From positions 1 to 64,000 of the forward strand of contig CAVVCO010000012.1 of the NCBI GenBank assembly GCA_963746735.1: 64,000 nucleotides of DNA. Reading direction: 5' to 3'. The DNA is from CAVSWT01 sp963746735. GTDB lineage: Bacteria > Bacteroidota > Ignavibacteria > Ignavibacteriales > Ignavibacteriaceae. A program made the translations under genes and the position numbers. Under the pieces are notes generated by a model. The model was not told the origin of the DNA. It saw only the letters and a list, made by a program, of their open reading frames with translations, and made no database searches. Positions 1-8,087 of this stretch are shown piece by piece (within the stretch, counting starts at the first letter, position 1; each line of letters starts with the position of its first letter).

Positions 1-24
1 ATACTTTTCGGCCGTCGTCAATGA
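1..24 (+). CDS. C-terminal tail of an upstream lipoprotein paralog (partial)
   Basis: The first 24 bases read I-L-F-G-R-R-Q-stop. This is the same ending as the complete paralog that stops at 1408, and the DNA differs at one base only. The window therefore opens at the very end of another copy of the tandem lipoprotein family, and its body lies outside to the left. Both the match and the conserved DNA that follows it are seen directly. Confidence 0.75.
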   Translation: MLFGRRQ

Positions 25-76
25 ATAATAACTAATTAAAAATAGACAGAAAATAAAAGATAGAGGCTTAATATCT
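1..76 (+). repeat. Direct repeat, copy A (end of CDS plus leader of tandem lipoprotein gene)
   Basis: Bases 1-76 and 1385-1460 are nearly identical. Each holds the last eight codons of one paralog, a short spacer and the leader of the next, ending at its ATG. The unit of about 1384 bp therefore repeats head to tail, which points to tandem duplication by unequal crossing over. Confidence 0.8.
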
Positions 77-1408
77 ATGAAAAAATACTTGTTGCTTCTT
101 AGTTTGCTTACTGTATTTAATTTTAATTGTAACACAACTGAACCGCCGCCGCCGCAAAAGGAACAACCAAAAGATGTTAAGCTTAAACTGCTTGATGTAA
201 GCTGCACGGAAGCATTTATAAATATTACTGCAAGCGATACTGTATTACCAATAAATTTAACATTGAATAAAGATGACAAGGCTTTATTTAATTTTACGCT
301 TACTAAAGCAGACACAACAATAATAGATACAACATTGCAAGCAGGTAAAACCTATGTTTACCAAACAGCAGCAATAATAAATGGTGAAGAACAGAAGAGT
401 GATACACTGCAAGTAAACACTTTACCAATAACAAGCGATAGCTACAGTTGGCAAAAATTTTATTTTGGCAACGGTGCCAGCAGCACCTTTTACGATGTGG
501 CAATTATAGATGAAAATAATATCTGGTGTGTAGGCATAATTAATATAAATGACAGCAGTGCAAATGGTTTTACAACTTATAATGCAGTGCACTGGGATGG
601 GAGTGACTGGAAACTGAAGAAAATAGATTTTTATACAATTTGTGGGCAAACAAATAAAACTACTTATCCGACAAAGTCAATTTATATTATTAATGATAGT
701 ACTTTTTGGGTTGCAATGGATGGGGACCAGCTTGCAAAGTTAGAAAATGGGATTCAAATTAAAATTGTTTGTTTGCCATGGTCTTTTATAATCAACAAAA
801 TCTGGGGAACATCAAGTAATGATTTTTATGTAGTTGGAAATGACGGGAATATTGCCCACTATCAAAGCGGTCAATGGAGCAAAATAGAAAGTGGGACAAA
901 TTTAAATATTCACGATATCAATGGTTTTGTTAATCCCCTTACCGGTAAAACAGAAATACTTTGTGTTGCCGATGATCCTAATTATCAGCAAGATGTTCAG
1001 GTTATTAGAATTAAGCAAGATAATACTACTGAGCTGCTGGATAATAACGGGCTTGGCATTGCAATAAGCTCTGTGTGGTTTGCGCCCGGCTTAAGATATT
1101 ATATAGTAGGTAACGGGTTGTATGAAAAAACATATAAAGATACTGCCCAATGGATTGACCTAAACGAAAATAGAAAAATTACACAAAATTATATGGTAAG
1201 TATAAAAGGAACCGGGTTAAATGATATAATAGTAACCGGTGCTTTTGGAGAAGTAATTCATTTTAACGGATTACACTGGAATAGTTTAATAAACCAAACA
1301 TCCCTTGATAACGGAACATATAGCAGTGTAGCTTTAAAAGGAAATATGGTTGTTGCCGTGGGCCAGGATCAAAACCAGGGAGTAATACTTTTCGGTCGTC
1401 GTCAATGA
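77..1408 (+). CDS. Tandemly duplicated lipoprotein with propeller-like WDG repeats (copy 1)
   Basis: 443 aa predicted lipoprotein of unknown function. The N-terminus is a lipoprotein signal (MKKYLLLLSLLTVFNFNC, lipidated Cys near residue 18), followed by a proline-rich linker. Residues about 30-115 look like a beta-sandwich (fibronectin-like) region. The rest has spaced motifs such as NNIWCVG, AVHWDGSDW, IWGTSSNDFYVVG and IAHYQSGQWSKI, as in surface beta-propeller proteins of Ignavibacteria that are often annotated only as hypothetical or glucosyltransferase-like. It is followed directly by a paralog at 1461 and preceded by the tail of a third copy. The N-terminal third is almost identical between copies, while the propeller region has diverged. 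No sorting domain is present, so anchoring is probably by lipid. Function is not assigned. Confidence 0.85.
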   Translation: MKKYLLLLSLLTVFNFNCNTTEPPPPQKEQPKDVKLKLLDVSCTEAFINITASDTVLPINLTLNKDDKALFNFTLTKADTTIIDTTLQAGKTYVYQTAAIINGEEQKSDTLQVNTLPITSDSYSWQKFYFGNGASSTFYDVAIIDENNIWCVGIININDSSANGFTTYNAVHWDGSDWKLKKIDFYTICGQTNKTTYPTKSIYIINDSTFWVAMDGDQLAKLENGIQIKIVCLPWSFIINKIWGTSSNDFYVVGNDGNIAHYQSGQWSKIESGTNLNIHDINGFVNPLTGKTEILCVADDPNYQQDVQVIRIKQDNTTELLDNNGLGIAISSVWFAPGLRYYIVGNGLYEKTYKDTAQWIDLNENRKITQNYMVSIKGTGLNDIIVTGAFGEVIHFNGLHWNSLINQTSLDNGTYSSVALKGNMVVAVGQDQNQGVILFGRRQ

Positions 1409-1460
1409 GAAATTACTAATTAAAAATAGACAGAAAATAAAAGCTAGAGGCTTAATATCT
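1385..1460 (+). repeat. Direct repeat, copy B
   Basis: Second copy of the junction repeat at 1-76. It covers the ILFGRRQ-stop codons of the first complete paralog and the leader up to the next ATG. The few base differences show that the copies have drifted only slightly here. Confidence 0.8.
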
Positions 1461-2774
1461 ATGAAAAAATATTTGTTGCTTTTTAGTTTACTTACCATAT
1501 TTAATTTTAATTGCAACACTACCGAACCGCCCCCGCCACAAAAGGAACAACCCAAAGATGTTAAGCTTAAGCTGCTTGATGTTAGCTGTACAGAGGCGTT
1601 TATAAATATTACTGCAAGCGATACTGTATTACCAATAAATTTAACATTGAATAAAGATGACAAGCCTTTATTTAATTTTACTTTAACCAAAACAGATACA
1701 ACAATAATAGATACAACTTTGCTACCTGGTAAAACCTATGTTTACCAAACTACAGCAATAATAAATGGCTCTGTCCAAAAAAGTGATACTATACAAGTAA
1801 AATCATTAGATACAACAAGCCATGACTTTAGCTGGCAGACATTTACATTTGGAGATGCTAATGCAGGCAGCAGTGAAATAAATGATGTTGCCATGATCGA
1901 TGAAAATAATATTTGGTGTGTGGGCGAAATTAATGTTAATGACAGTAGTGAAAATGGTTATACAACTTACAATGCAGTTCATTGGGATGGGAGTCAGTGG
2001 GAATTGAAAAAGATTTCTGTAATCTATAATGGAAATTTAATTACTCCACATCTTTATGGAATTTATGCTTTCTCATCAACAGATATTTGGTTATCATCAG
2101 GTGTTCCAGTTCATGGGGATGGTGTCAATTGGACACAGTATCATTTGTTTGACATGGGAATATTAGGACAAAATGACGGTTATTTGACTAAAATATGGGG
2201 TACTTCCTCATCAAACATTTACTATGTAGGAACTTTAGGTACAATTGCTCACTACCAAAACGGGAGTTGGAGTAAAATAGAAAGCGGAACAACATCAAAC
2301 GTAAGTGAAGTATGGGGGGACATTGAACCAGTTTCAAAGAAACTCAAAATCCTTGCAACTGTTTCTGCCATTAATGATAATAAAATTCTATCTCTTACCT
2401 CATCTTCTGCCAATGATACTTTGAACTGGCCTCAAGATATAAACCTTTCTGGTATTTGGCTTGACGGCAGAAGCACTTATGCTGGGGGTGCTGAAATATG
2501 GAAAAATAAAAATAATACATGGCATAAAGAAACTTCAACAGGGTACTTTTTTACAAGAGTTAGAGGAACCAAGTGCAATAACATATACGGAATAGGCCCG
2601 GATGGAACCGTGCACTTTAACGGTTCGAGCTGGCAAATAATAAAACCAAGACCGGAAGGGACAATTATAGTATCCGGGGATTGCAGTAATAACATGGTAG
2701 TATTAGCAGGATTCGCATCAAGCGGCGGCGTTGTTGGCAAAGCTGTTGTTATGATAGGAACACAATTAAAATAA
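1461..2774 (+). CDS. Tandemly duplicated lipoprotein with propeller-like WDG repeats (copy 2)
   Basis: 437 aa paralog of the gene at 77-1408. The signal (MKKYLLLFSLLTIFNFNC) and residues 1-115 nearly match copy 1. After that, conserved motif islands (ENNIWCVGEI, NAVHWDGSQWELKKI, KIWGTSSSNIYYVG, TIAHYQNGSWSKIESGT) alternate with unrelated segments, and the C-terminus is different (IGTQLK). This is the pattern of a conserved lipid anchor and sandwich domain carrying a fast-changing propeller face. It is probably exported by Sec and exposed at the outer membrane. The 53-bp spacer after copy 1 is itself duplicated. The ligand is unknown. Confidence 0.85.
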   Translation: MKKYLLLFSLLTIFNFNCNTTEPPPPQKEQPKDVKLKLLDVSCTEAFINITASDTVLPINLTLNKDDKPLFNFTLTKTDTTIIDTTLLPGKTYVYQTTAIINGSVQKSDTIQVKSLDTTSHDFSWQTFTFGDANAGSSEINDVAMIDENNIWCVGEINVNDSSENGYTTYNAVHWDGSQWELKKISVIYNGNLITPHLYGIYAFSSTDIWLSSGVPVHGDGVNWTQYHLFDMGILGQNDGYLTKIWGTSSSNIYYVGTLGTIAHYQNGSWSKIESGTTSNVSEVWGDIEPVSKKLKILATVSAINDNKILSLTSSSANDTLNWPQDINLSGIWLDGRSTYAGGAEIWKNKNNTWHKETSTGYFFTRVRGTKCNNIYGIGPDGTVHFNGSSWQIIKPRPEGTIIVSGDCSNNMVVLAGFASSGGVVGKAVVMIGTQLK

Positions 2775-2804
2775 TCACTTTAAAACATTCAAGGAGGTTC
2801 TAAA

Positions 2805-4184
2805 ATGAAAAAACTGCTTTTTTTCTTTATTGTTTTTTGTGGTCTTATATTTCCACAAAATGGTTATGAAGCAAGGATAAATATCTTTGCCATTTGGTGG
2901 CATTCTGATATTGAATGGCAGGCTTATTTACATGCCGATTTATATTTAAACGGTGTCCTTTTAAAACCGAATGTAGATTACAATCCTGCTAATTACTCTT
3001 ACTTTTGGGAGAGGCAAGAGAATGGAATTTGGATTTCACGTGGAGATGATATTTATGAAAAAAATACAGATGGACATCACAATATAATTTATCCTTGGCG
3101 AGTGACAGTTAATGGACCCGGAATTTCAGATATGTCAGATGTCATTAATATTGTAAAATATGGAAATACAAAGAACGTAGCAAATGTAAATGCATTTAAA
3201 GAAAATGGAGCTAGTGCGAATAGCAATGTTAAAATAAGGGAGTGGGCTGAATATAGTTGGATTGACTGGAGTCCCGGGAATACTATTCATAGATACCTTT
3301 CACTTGAAGAAGATAATATTTTGAAAGATAGTATTTTCTCATCATTTGGACAAAAATTCATAAGGTGGGAAACAATCAGTCCAGCAATAAATTATTATAC
3401 TAATTTTGCAGGAATTATAGTGGGAGACAATACAAACGATATTAATGTTTACCATAAAGGATACAATGGTACTACTTTCAACCTTGTAAGTGAAATACCA
3501 ACATTATTAAAAATGCAATTTAAAGATCCATGGGTGGTTAAAACAGCTCCCGCTTATTATCAATCTCCTATTGGATATAAAAATTTAGGATTAAACGCGG
3601 TTTACGAAAATGTTGATAATGGAGGGTATAGCCCTATATTTTTAAATCAAAATCCTAATTTCTTACCTAACATTCCAAATTACTCAATCAGCATACCCTC
3701 AAGCATTCATCTAACTCAAACCGGTAAAACACATAATCTTTATTTACAAAGCTGGAGCTATTCCGGGGCAACGCTACAAAATCCAAATTCATTAAATACT
3801 GGAGTTGTATTTACAAGCAGTAGTTCATCTTTAACAGCCAATGTAAAAGCAACGCAGATTTCTGATAATACAAATTCATTTACACAAAATGGGCAGAGAA
3901 AAATTATTAGAACTCCGGATTCCTATAATACAATGCATATGGTATATGAATCTATGGGACATGTCTGGTACGAAACAAGCAGAGATAACGGTGCTACCTG
4001 GACAATGATGAACAGCGGCCATCCAATTGATAATGGCGGCGGTAAATGTCCTTCAATTGATTTTATTAAATTAGAATCCGATGAGATTGTTGTTGTAATA
4101 ATTTACCAGGAACCAAGAGACGGATTTTTTTCAAATATTATTGCTAAAGTTTATAAAGGTTATGTTAACTATATAGATTATTAA
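2805..4184 (+). CDS. Secreted T9SS-sorted protein, N-terminal part before an in-frame TAA
   Basis: 459 codons from an ATG with a strong ribosome site (AAGGAGG, 2790-2796). The N-terminus is a Sec signal peptide (MKKLLFFFIVFCGLIFPQ). The middle has no clear family; residues about 365-450 show BNR/sialidase-like spacing (GHVWYETSRDNGATWTMM, followed later by IIYQEP). Translation stops at TAA 4182-4184, but the same frame stays open from 4185 to 5759 and ends in a T9SS type A sorting domain. The two parts are therefore one gene of about 984 codons interrupted by a single nonsense codon. It could be a true pseudogene, a base error, or a truncated secreted product that can no longer be sorted by the T9SS. 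Confidence 0.75.
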   Translation: MKKLLFFFIVFCGLIFPQNGYEARINIFAIWWHSDIEWQAYLHADLYLNGVLLKPNVDYNPANYSYFWERQENGIWISRGDDIYEKNTDGHHNIIYPWRVTVNGPGISDMSDVINIVKYGNTKNVANVNAFKENGASANSNVKIREWAEYSWIDWSPGNTIHRYLSLEEDNILKDSIFSSFGQKFIRWETISPAINYYTNFAGIIVGDNTNDINVYHKGYNGTTFNLVSEIPTLLKMQFKDPWVVKTAPAYYQSPIGYKNLGLNAVYENVDNGGYSPIFLNQNPNFLPNIPNYSISIPSSIHLTQTGKTHNLYLQSWSYSGATLQNPNSLNTGVVFTSSSSSLTANVKATQISDNTNSFTQNGQRKIIRTPDSYNTMHMVYESMGHVWYETSRDNGATWTMMNSGHPIDNGGGKCPSIDFIKLESDEIVVVIIYQEPRDGFFSNIIAKVYKGYVNYIDY

Positions 4185-5759
4185 AAAATTGTTGTAGACT
4201 ATGCAAATGATTTATACGAATATAATGATAACCCGGTTCTATCTATAGATTCCTATGGTTTTATAATTATAGTATGGGAAAACAGCGGCCTTTATTATAG
4301 ATATGGTGGAATATCATCAAATGGTTTAACTTTAATTGGGAACAATGCCACTTTCTTAAGCGGTACTACATCTTATTCTAAAAATCCAGCTATTGCGTCA
4401 TGCAAAATTGAAAATAGTACTGAAATAGCTCACTTAGTTTGGGAAGAAAATAATACAATAAAATATTATACTTTTAATTCAGCACCTCCCGGAACTATTC
4501 AAACTATTTCGACGGGGAGCTACTCATATAATTATTCACCTTCAGTTATTGCCGGGGCTGATGGTTACGCTAGAATCTGCTGGCGCGGGCGGTATAATCT
4601 TGGTTCAAATTCCCGTGTTATATTTCGCGGTTCTAATTATAATCACTTCTGGTATTTTGGAAGCAATATCCGTACACCTCAAATAACACTTGCAGATGAC
4701 AACTCAAATTATTTTGTTATGTGGAATGAAGCTAGTAACAACAGCACAAAATTTACAGACAGCCAGACTTTATCAAATATTTATGATCTTGGCTGCACCG
4801 GGCAAGCAATTCAGCTTAGTAATGGTGCAAACAAAAACTACATGTATGCTTTGGTTTATAATAACCAGGCTCAGCCTTATTTCTTTAAAATTTCTCCAAG
4901 TGTCGGAAGCAAGTATGGTTTACAAAAATCAAACAATGCATCTTTGTTAAATGTAGGAAGAGGGGCTGTAGTTGTAAAAGATACAGTTGGATTTTATTTT
5001 ATGCTGCATAATATAGATGTTGACAACCAATCGATTGAATTTACAAAAACAACGGATTCAACTGTTATTACTAACATATCGGAATTAAATGAATATCTAA
5101 TCAGCCAGCCTTTCACAATTACGGATAATAGTTCTTTTAATTTTGAAGTTTCATATGGAATCTCAATTCCTAATGCTGAAACAGCATCTAATATTCTTAA
5201 TGGAGATAATGTTGTTGCATACAGCTTGGATTTAGTAGATGCAGCAAGTGGAAAGACATTAGGAAATATAGAAAAGTTAGTATTTAATAAAGATAATCTC
5301 CCGTTAAATGAAGACAACGCTTTCAAAGTAAATTTGGATGGAATAGATGGAAGTAAGAATGTTTACTTAAAGATAAAAGCTGAAAATAATTTTGGAGGAA
5401 AATGTTTGCTTACAGAAAGTTATTCTGATATACAATCTGAAAGCCTGGCTAAGAGAAATATAATGGAGATTAATTATAAAGATTTGTTGGTAGTAAAGGA
5501 TTATGCCCTTGCTCAAAACTACCCAAACCCATTCAACCCAACCACGACCATAAACTATCAAATCCCAAAAGATGGATTTGTAACATTAAAGATTTATGAT
5601 GTATTGGGAAAAGAAGTGGCTACACTTGTAAATGAAAATAAAAGTACCGGCAGATATAATGTAAACTTTAAAGCTGGTAATCTTGCCAGCGGTGTTTATT
5701 TATATCAGTTGAAGGTTAATGACTTTGTTTCAACAAAGAAGTTAGTTCTTGTAAAATAA
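4185..5759 (+). CDS. T9SS-sorted secreted protein, C-terminal part (same frame as 2805-4184)
   Basis: This is the continuation of the gene at 2805 in the same frame after the TAA. The first Met is at 4719, but codons 4185-4718 read as good protein (for example DNPVLSIDSYGFIIIVWENS and EIAHLVWEENN), with repeated motifs of a BNR-like beta-propeller. The last ~80 residues are a T9SS type A sorting domain (ALAQNYPNPFNPTTTINYQ, then LKIYDVLGKEVATLVNE and a terminal KKLVLVK). That domain would be recognised by the T9SS and cleaved at the outer membrane. It has the short loop IP-KDGF-VTLK without the palindromic insert seen in two other sorting domains of this window. Without readthrough or a fix of the stop codon it would not be expressed as part of the secreted protein. 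Confidence 0.7.
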   Translation, partial: KIVVDYANDLYEYNDNPVLSIDSYGFIIIVWENSGLYYRYGGISSNGLTLIGNNATFLSGTTSYSKNPAIASCKIENSTEIAHLVWEENNTIKYYTFNSAPPGTIQTISTGSYSYNYSPSVIAGADGYARICWRGRYNLGSNSRVIFRGSNYNHFWYFGSNIRTPQITLADDNSNYFVMWNEASNNSTKFTDSQTLSNIYDLGCTGQAIQLSNGANKNYMYALVYNNQAQPYFFKISPSVGSKYGLQKSNNASLLNVGRGAVVVKDTVGFYFMLHNIDVDNQSIEFTKTTDSTVITNISELNEYLISQPFTITDNSSFNFEVSYGISIPNAETASNILNGDNVVAYSLDLVDAASGKTLGNIEKLVFNKDNLPLNEDNAFKVNLDGIDGSKNVYLKIKAENNFGGKCLLTESYSDIQSESLAKRNIMEINYKDLLVVKDYALAQNYPNPFNPTTTINYQIPKDGFVTLKIYDVLGKEVATLVNENKSTGRYNVNFKAGNLASGVYLYQLKVNDFVSTKKLVLVK

Positions 5760-5764
5760 AATTA

Positions 5765-5854
5765 ACCGGTGTGCCGGTTCAGATTATTTCATCTGCTGCT
5801 AATTTTGGAATTGAAGAATTGCTGGATTTGATTTGGAAGACGCTGCACGAATAA
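5765..5854 (+). pseudogene. Remnant of the C-terminus of an Obg-type GTPase
   Basis: Frame 5765-5854 reads VPVQIISSAANFGIEELLDL, then IWKTLHE and stop. It matches the end of an Obg/CgtA GTPase domain: the G5 SSA loop followed by a final helix of the GxxELxxxxW type. It begins directly after the stop of the preceding gene, with no start codon and no G1-G4 motifs. It is probably a scar of recombination or cassette insertion at the 3' end of an obg gene. The family call is from memory of the motif and not from a search; HflX- or Der-like GTPases end similarly. Confidence 0.5.
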
Positions 5855-5890
5855 ATCCTACTGTTGTCACAGAGCGACCGTGGACAGCCC

Positions 5891-5950
5891 GGGGAAATCT
5901 CTAAATGCCGAGTAAGCATAAGTTTGTCGGCTTAAATTGCTTTGTTAGGC
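5891..5950 (-). other. attC-like recombination site A (3' half degraded)
   Basis: On the minus strand, starting at 5950, the sequence reads GCCTAAC, a 10-nt spacer and AAGCCGAC, followed by a partner arm TCGGC. This is the R''-L''...L' order of integron attC sites (consensus RYYYAAC ... GTTRRRY). It starts 6 nt after the stop codon of the gene at 5957-6790, the usual place for a cassette attC. A clean R' box (GTTRRRY) is not visible further on, so this end is probably decayed near the Obg remnant. Confidence 0.45.
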
Positions 5951-5956
5951 AATTAT

Positions 5957-6790
5957 TTATTTCAAAAGAATTAATTTTTTCGTTTCTACAAAATCTCCAG
6001 CCTGCATTCTATAAAAATAAATTCCACTTGATAATTGACCTCCATTAAATTCCACAGAATAATTACCTGTCGGTTTTTCTTCGTTTACTAATTTAGTTAG
6101 TTTTCTTCCTAATACATCAAAAATATTTATGGATACAAAACTTGTTTTAGGAATAGAATAACTTATTGTTGTCGTCGGATTAAATGGATTAGGATAATTT
6201 TGCATCAATTCGAACAAAATTATTTTTGATTCTCGGTCATTCACTATCTCTAAAGGGGATCCATTTAACGACATTGAGTAAAGTAGGTAATGGGGCGCTT
6301 CACCTCCATATATTTCAATAAGACCAACATTGGGAGCAAAAGAATATAAGATATCTGCATCTCTATATTGTGGAATGTCAAAAGACAACTCAATGCACTG
6401 CGAATAAATTCCATTGTTAGCTTCTATTGTGAAATACTTAAACAATTTTACTTCGTATGCATATAAGGAATCGAAAGATGGGAATGTATAGACAGTTCCA
6501 TTGTCTTTTGTAAAATCAAACCACAAGTAGTCAATTCCTTTTATTTTCTTCCATATATTCCCTTCAATATCTTTACGAATAGTATCCATAAAGTTCGTGT
6601 TGAGAACATTTCCATAAAGAAAATATTTCATGTCGCCGATATTTATAGAATCTGAGACATGATAAGTAATTGTATTTGTAGTATCAAAGTTACTACAATA
6701 GGTCCAAGTATTACCAACTTCAAGAGGGAAATAATCTTGTGCAAATATTTTCGTAAATAGAAGGAATGAAAGTATGACAATATGTTTCAT
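5957..6790 (-). CDS. Secreted protein with T9SS type A sorting domain
   Basis: 277 aa. The N-terminus is a signal peptide (MKHIVILSFLLFTKIFA, cut before QDYFP). Residues 18-190 begin FPLEVGNTWTYCSNFD, a frequent opening of Ignavibacteria secreted proteins of unknown function that measure like single beta domains. The C-terminus is a complete T9SS sorting domain (NYPNPFNPTTTISYS, INIFDVLGRKLTKLVNEEKP, ending KKLILLK) with the short loop IP-KTSF-VSIN. It is flanked by attC-like sites and shares its leader pattern with the next minus-strand gene, so it may be an integron cassette gene. Its molecular role is unknown. Confidence 0.8.
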   Translation of the reverse strand: MKHIVILSFLLFTKIFAQDYFPLEVGNTWTYCSNFDTTNTITYHVSDSINIGDMKYFLYGNVLNTNFMDTIRKDIEGNIWKKIKGIDYLWFDFTKDNGTVYTFPSFDSLYAYEVKLFKYFTIEANNGIYSQCIELSFDIPQYRDADILYSFAPNVGLIEIYGGEAPHYLLYSMSLNGSPLEIVNDRESKIILFELMQNYPNPFNPTTTISYSIPKTSFVSINIFDVLGRKLTKLVNEEKPTGNYSVEFNGGQLSSGIYFYRMQAGDFVETKKLILLK

Positions 6791-6890
6791 CTCACCCTCA
6801 ATTTATTATTAATGAATACTACTTTACCATGAGATAGAAGAAAGATTAGAAGTATTTCTTATACTGTTTCCATGAACTATTTTTATTACT

Positions 6891-7080
6891 ACCTATCGGA
6901 GTGGCTGCTAACCGGCAACCCATAACTTGAGTGCCGAAGAGAATTAGCCCGATTAAAAATAAACATTATTTATTTAGAACATCGATCGTTGCACTGAGAA
7001 CTTTACATTTACAACGCTACTTAAAAATTACAAATTCAGACGCTACGACAGTGCTGTCCGTGTTGAGCAGCAGGTTAGAC
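6891..7080 (-). other. attC-like recombination site B between two secreted-protein genes
   Basis: On the minus strand: GTCTAAC (7080-7074), then an arm GCTGCTCAAC; about 150 nt of unpaired AT-rich sequence; then the pairing arm GTTAGCAGC (6912-6904), a 6-nt spacer and GATAGGT (6897-6891, one mismatch from GTTRRRY). The outer boxes and inner arms form the imperfect inverted repeat of an attC site. It starts 4 nt after the stop of the gene at 7085-7744. After the R' box comes AGTAATAAAAATAG, similar to the AGTAAAAGAAGAAG that follows the box at 7769. At about 190 nt it is longer than most attC sites. Confidence 0.45.
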
Positions 7081-7084
7081 AGTA

Positions 7085-7744
7085 TTAACGCACAGGAGCC
7101 CTACTGCTGTAATATATAAAACTTAAAGAATCGGCTCTAATCATCGCAGTAGGATATTTAGTCCCATTTGCGATAGTTAATTTCCAAGCCAACACGAAGT
7201 TTTGAGAAGTACTATTGTTTCCAATATTTAAATTAAAAATTCCTAATTCTGCATTAGAACCCTTTGTGATAAAAGATTGAAGTGAATCAATAAATAAAGA
7301 GTCCGAAGCAATTTTGTGATAGAATAGATTTGATGCATCATATTCAGAAATCTTTGGTGTAACATTGATTGAGAAATTTGTATAGAGTTCACCAACTTGA
7401 TTATATAATGAATCTTCTTTATTGAACCAAAAAATTACTCTACTATCAAAATACAATAACCCTTTATAAAACTGATCACAGAAAACATAGCGATCCCCCA
7501 AAGAGTAAATATCCTTTGTAAGTAACTCTATTTTTAAATTTTCTAAATTAATATTATTCTTTTGAAATAATGTAAGAACGAGGTTTAAATCCGAATCTGA
7601 AATTATATGATCCATTGAACTATAAATTCGATTTGTGTTGAACACCGGATTTTTTTGTTCAGGTTCATTTGGATTACTACAGGAGATAAGAAATAATTCG
7701 ATAAAAATTAATAAAAGCAATATAATAGTTTTATTTATGCTCAT
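7085..7744 (-). CDS. Lipoprotein with FTP/PepSY-like C-terminal region
   Basis: 219 aa. The lipoprotein signal ends in LISC (Cys near residue 22), followed by NPNEPEQ, a typical flexible linker. The C-terminal part (FVLAWKLTIANGTKYPTAMI, ADSLSFIYY) recalls the fungalysin/thermolysin propeptide (FTP) or PepSY fold, where A-W-x-V is followed by a stretch ending in a DA-type turn. No peptidase domain follows, so it would be a stand-alone domain. It lies between attC-like sites B and C, which supports reading it as a cassette gene. The family call is tentative; the protein is otherwise unrecognised. Confidence 0.7.
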   Translation of the reverse strand: MSINKTIILLLLIFIELFLISCSNPNEPEQKNPVFNTNRIYSSMDHIISDSDLNLVLTLFQKNNINLENLKIELLTKDIYSLGDRYVFCDQFYKGLLYFDSRVIFWFNKEDSLYNQVGELYTNFSINVTPKISEYDASNLFYHKIASDSLFIDSLQSFITKGSNAELGIFNLNIGNNSTSQNFVLAWKLTIANGTKYPTAMIRADSLSFIYYSSRAPVR

Positions 7745-7768
7745 AATTATGGAACTTCTTCTTTTACT

Positions 7769-7791
7769 ACCTAACTATTTAATTAACCGTC
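7769..7791 (-). other. attC-like half site C (L' and R' boxes)
   Basis: On the minus strand: GACGGTTAA (7791-7783), a 7-nt spacer, then GTTAGGT (7775-7769), which fits GTTRRRY. This is the layout of the 3' half of attC (or of an attI-proximal junction), directly upstream of the gene at 7085-7744. A matching 5' half was not found to the right. Confidence 0.4.
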
Positions 7792-8087
7792 AAACAGCGC
7801 TTCTTGTTTATTTCCAAATTAAATATTTTTTCTCTATATATAGAAGTATAAGTTTTCTTATATAAGAGTTTTTAAGTTAAAATCTATCCTTAATTTTAAT
7901 TTTATTTTTTTGAAACTTCGTTTTGTCAACTACATTAATAATTATAATATAGACTAGTTTTTCAGAAGTGTCTTTACAGAATCTCGCCCTATTTAAATTG
8001 TCATTTTAAAATTATAAAATCACTATATACAATAAGATATTTGATTTTAATGAACAAATAATTTACTCATTAAAAAGATCTTATATC
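7792..8087. other. AT-rich intergenic stretch, nothing recognised
   Basis: About 300 bases between half site C and the stop codon of the barrel gene. It is very AT-rich with runs of T. No open frame with codon use like its neighbours, no RNA fold and no terminator with a clear stem was found. If the attC reading is right, this is where the promoter side of a cassette array would lie, but there is no integrase gene. Confidence 0.4.

Noticed and set aside
4182..4184. TAA readthrough or recoding in the T9SS gene
   Set aside because: No stem-loop or known recoding signal was seen after it, and recoding at TAA is rare. A base change or error is simpler.
6931..7119. Plus-strand open frame of 62 codons inside attC-like site B
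   Set aside because: It covers the inverted-repeat region and the end of the minus-strand lipoprotein gene. Composition is unlike its neighbours and no ribosome site is present.
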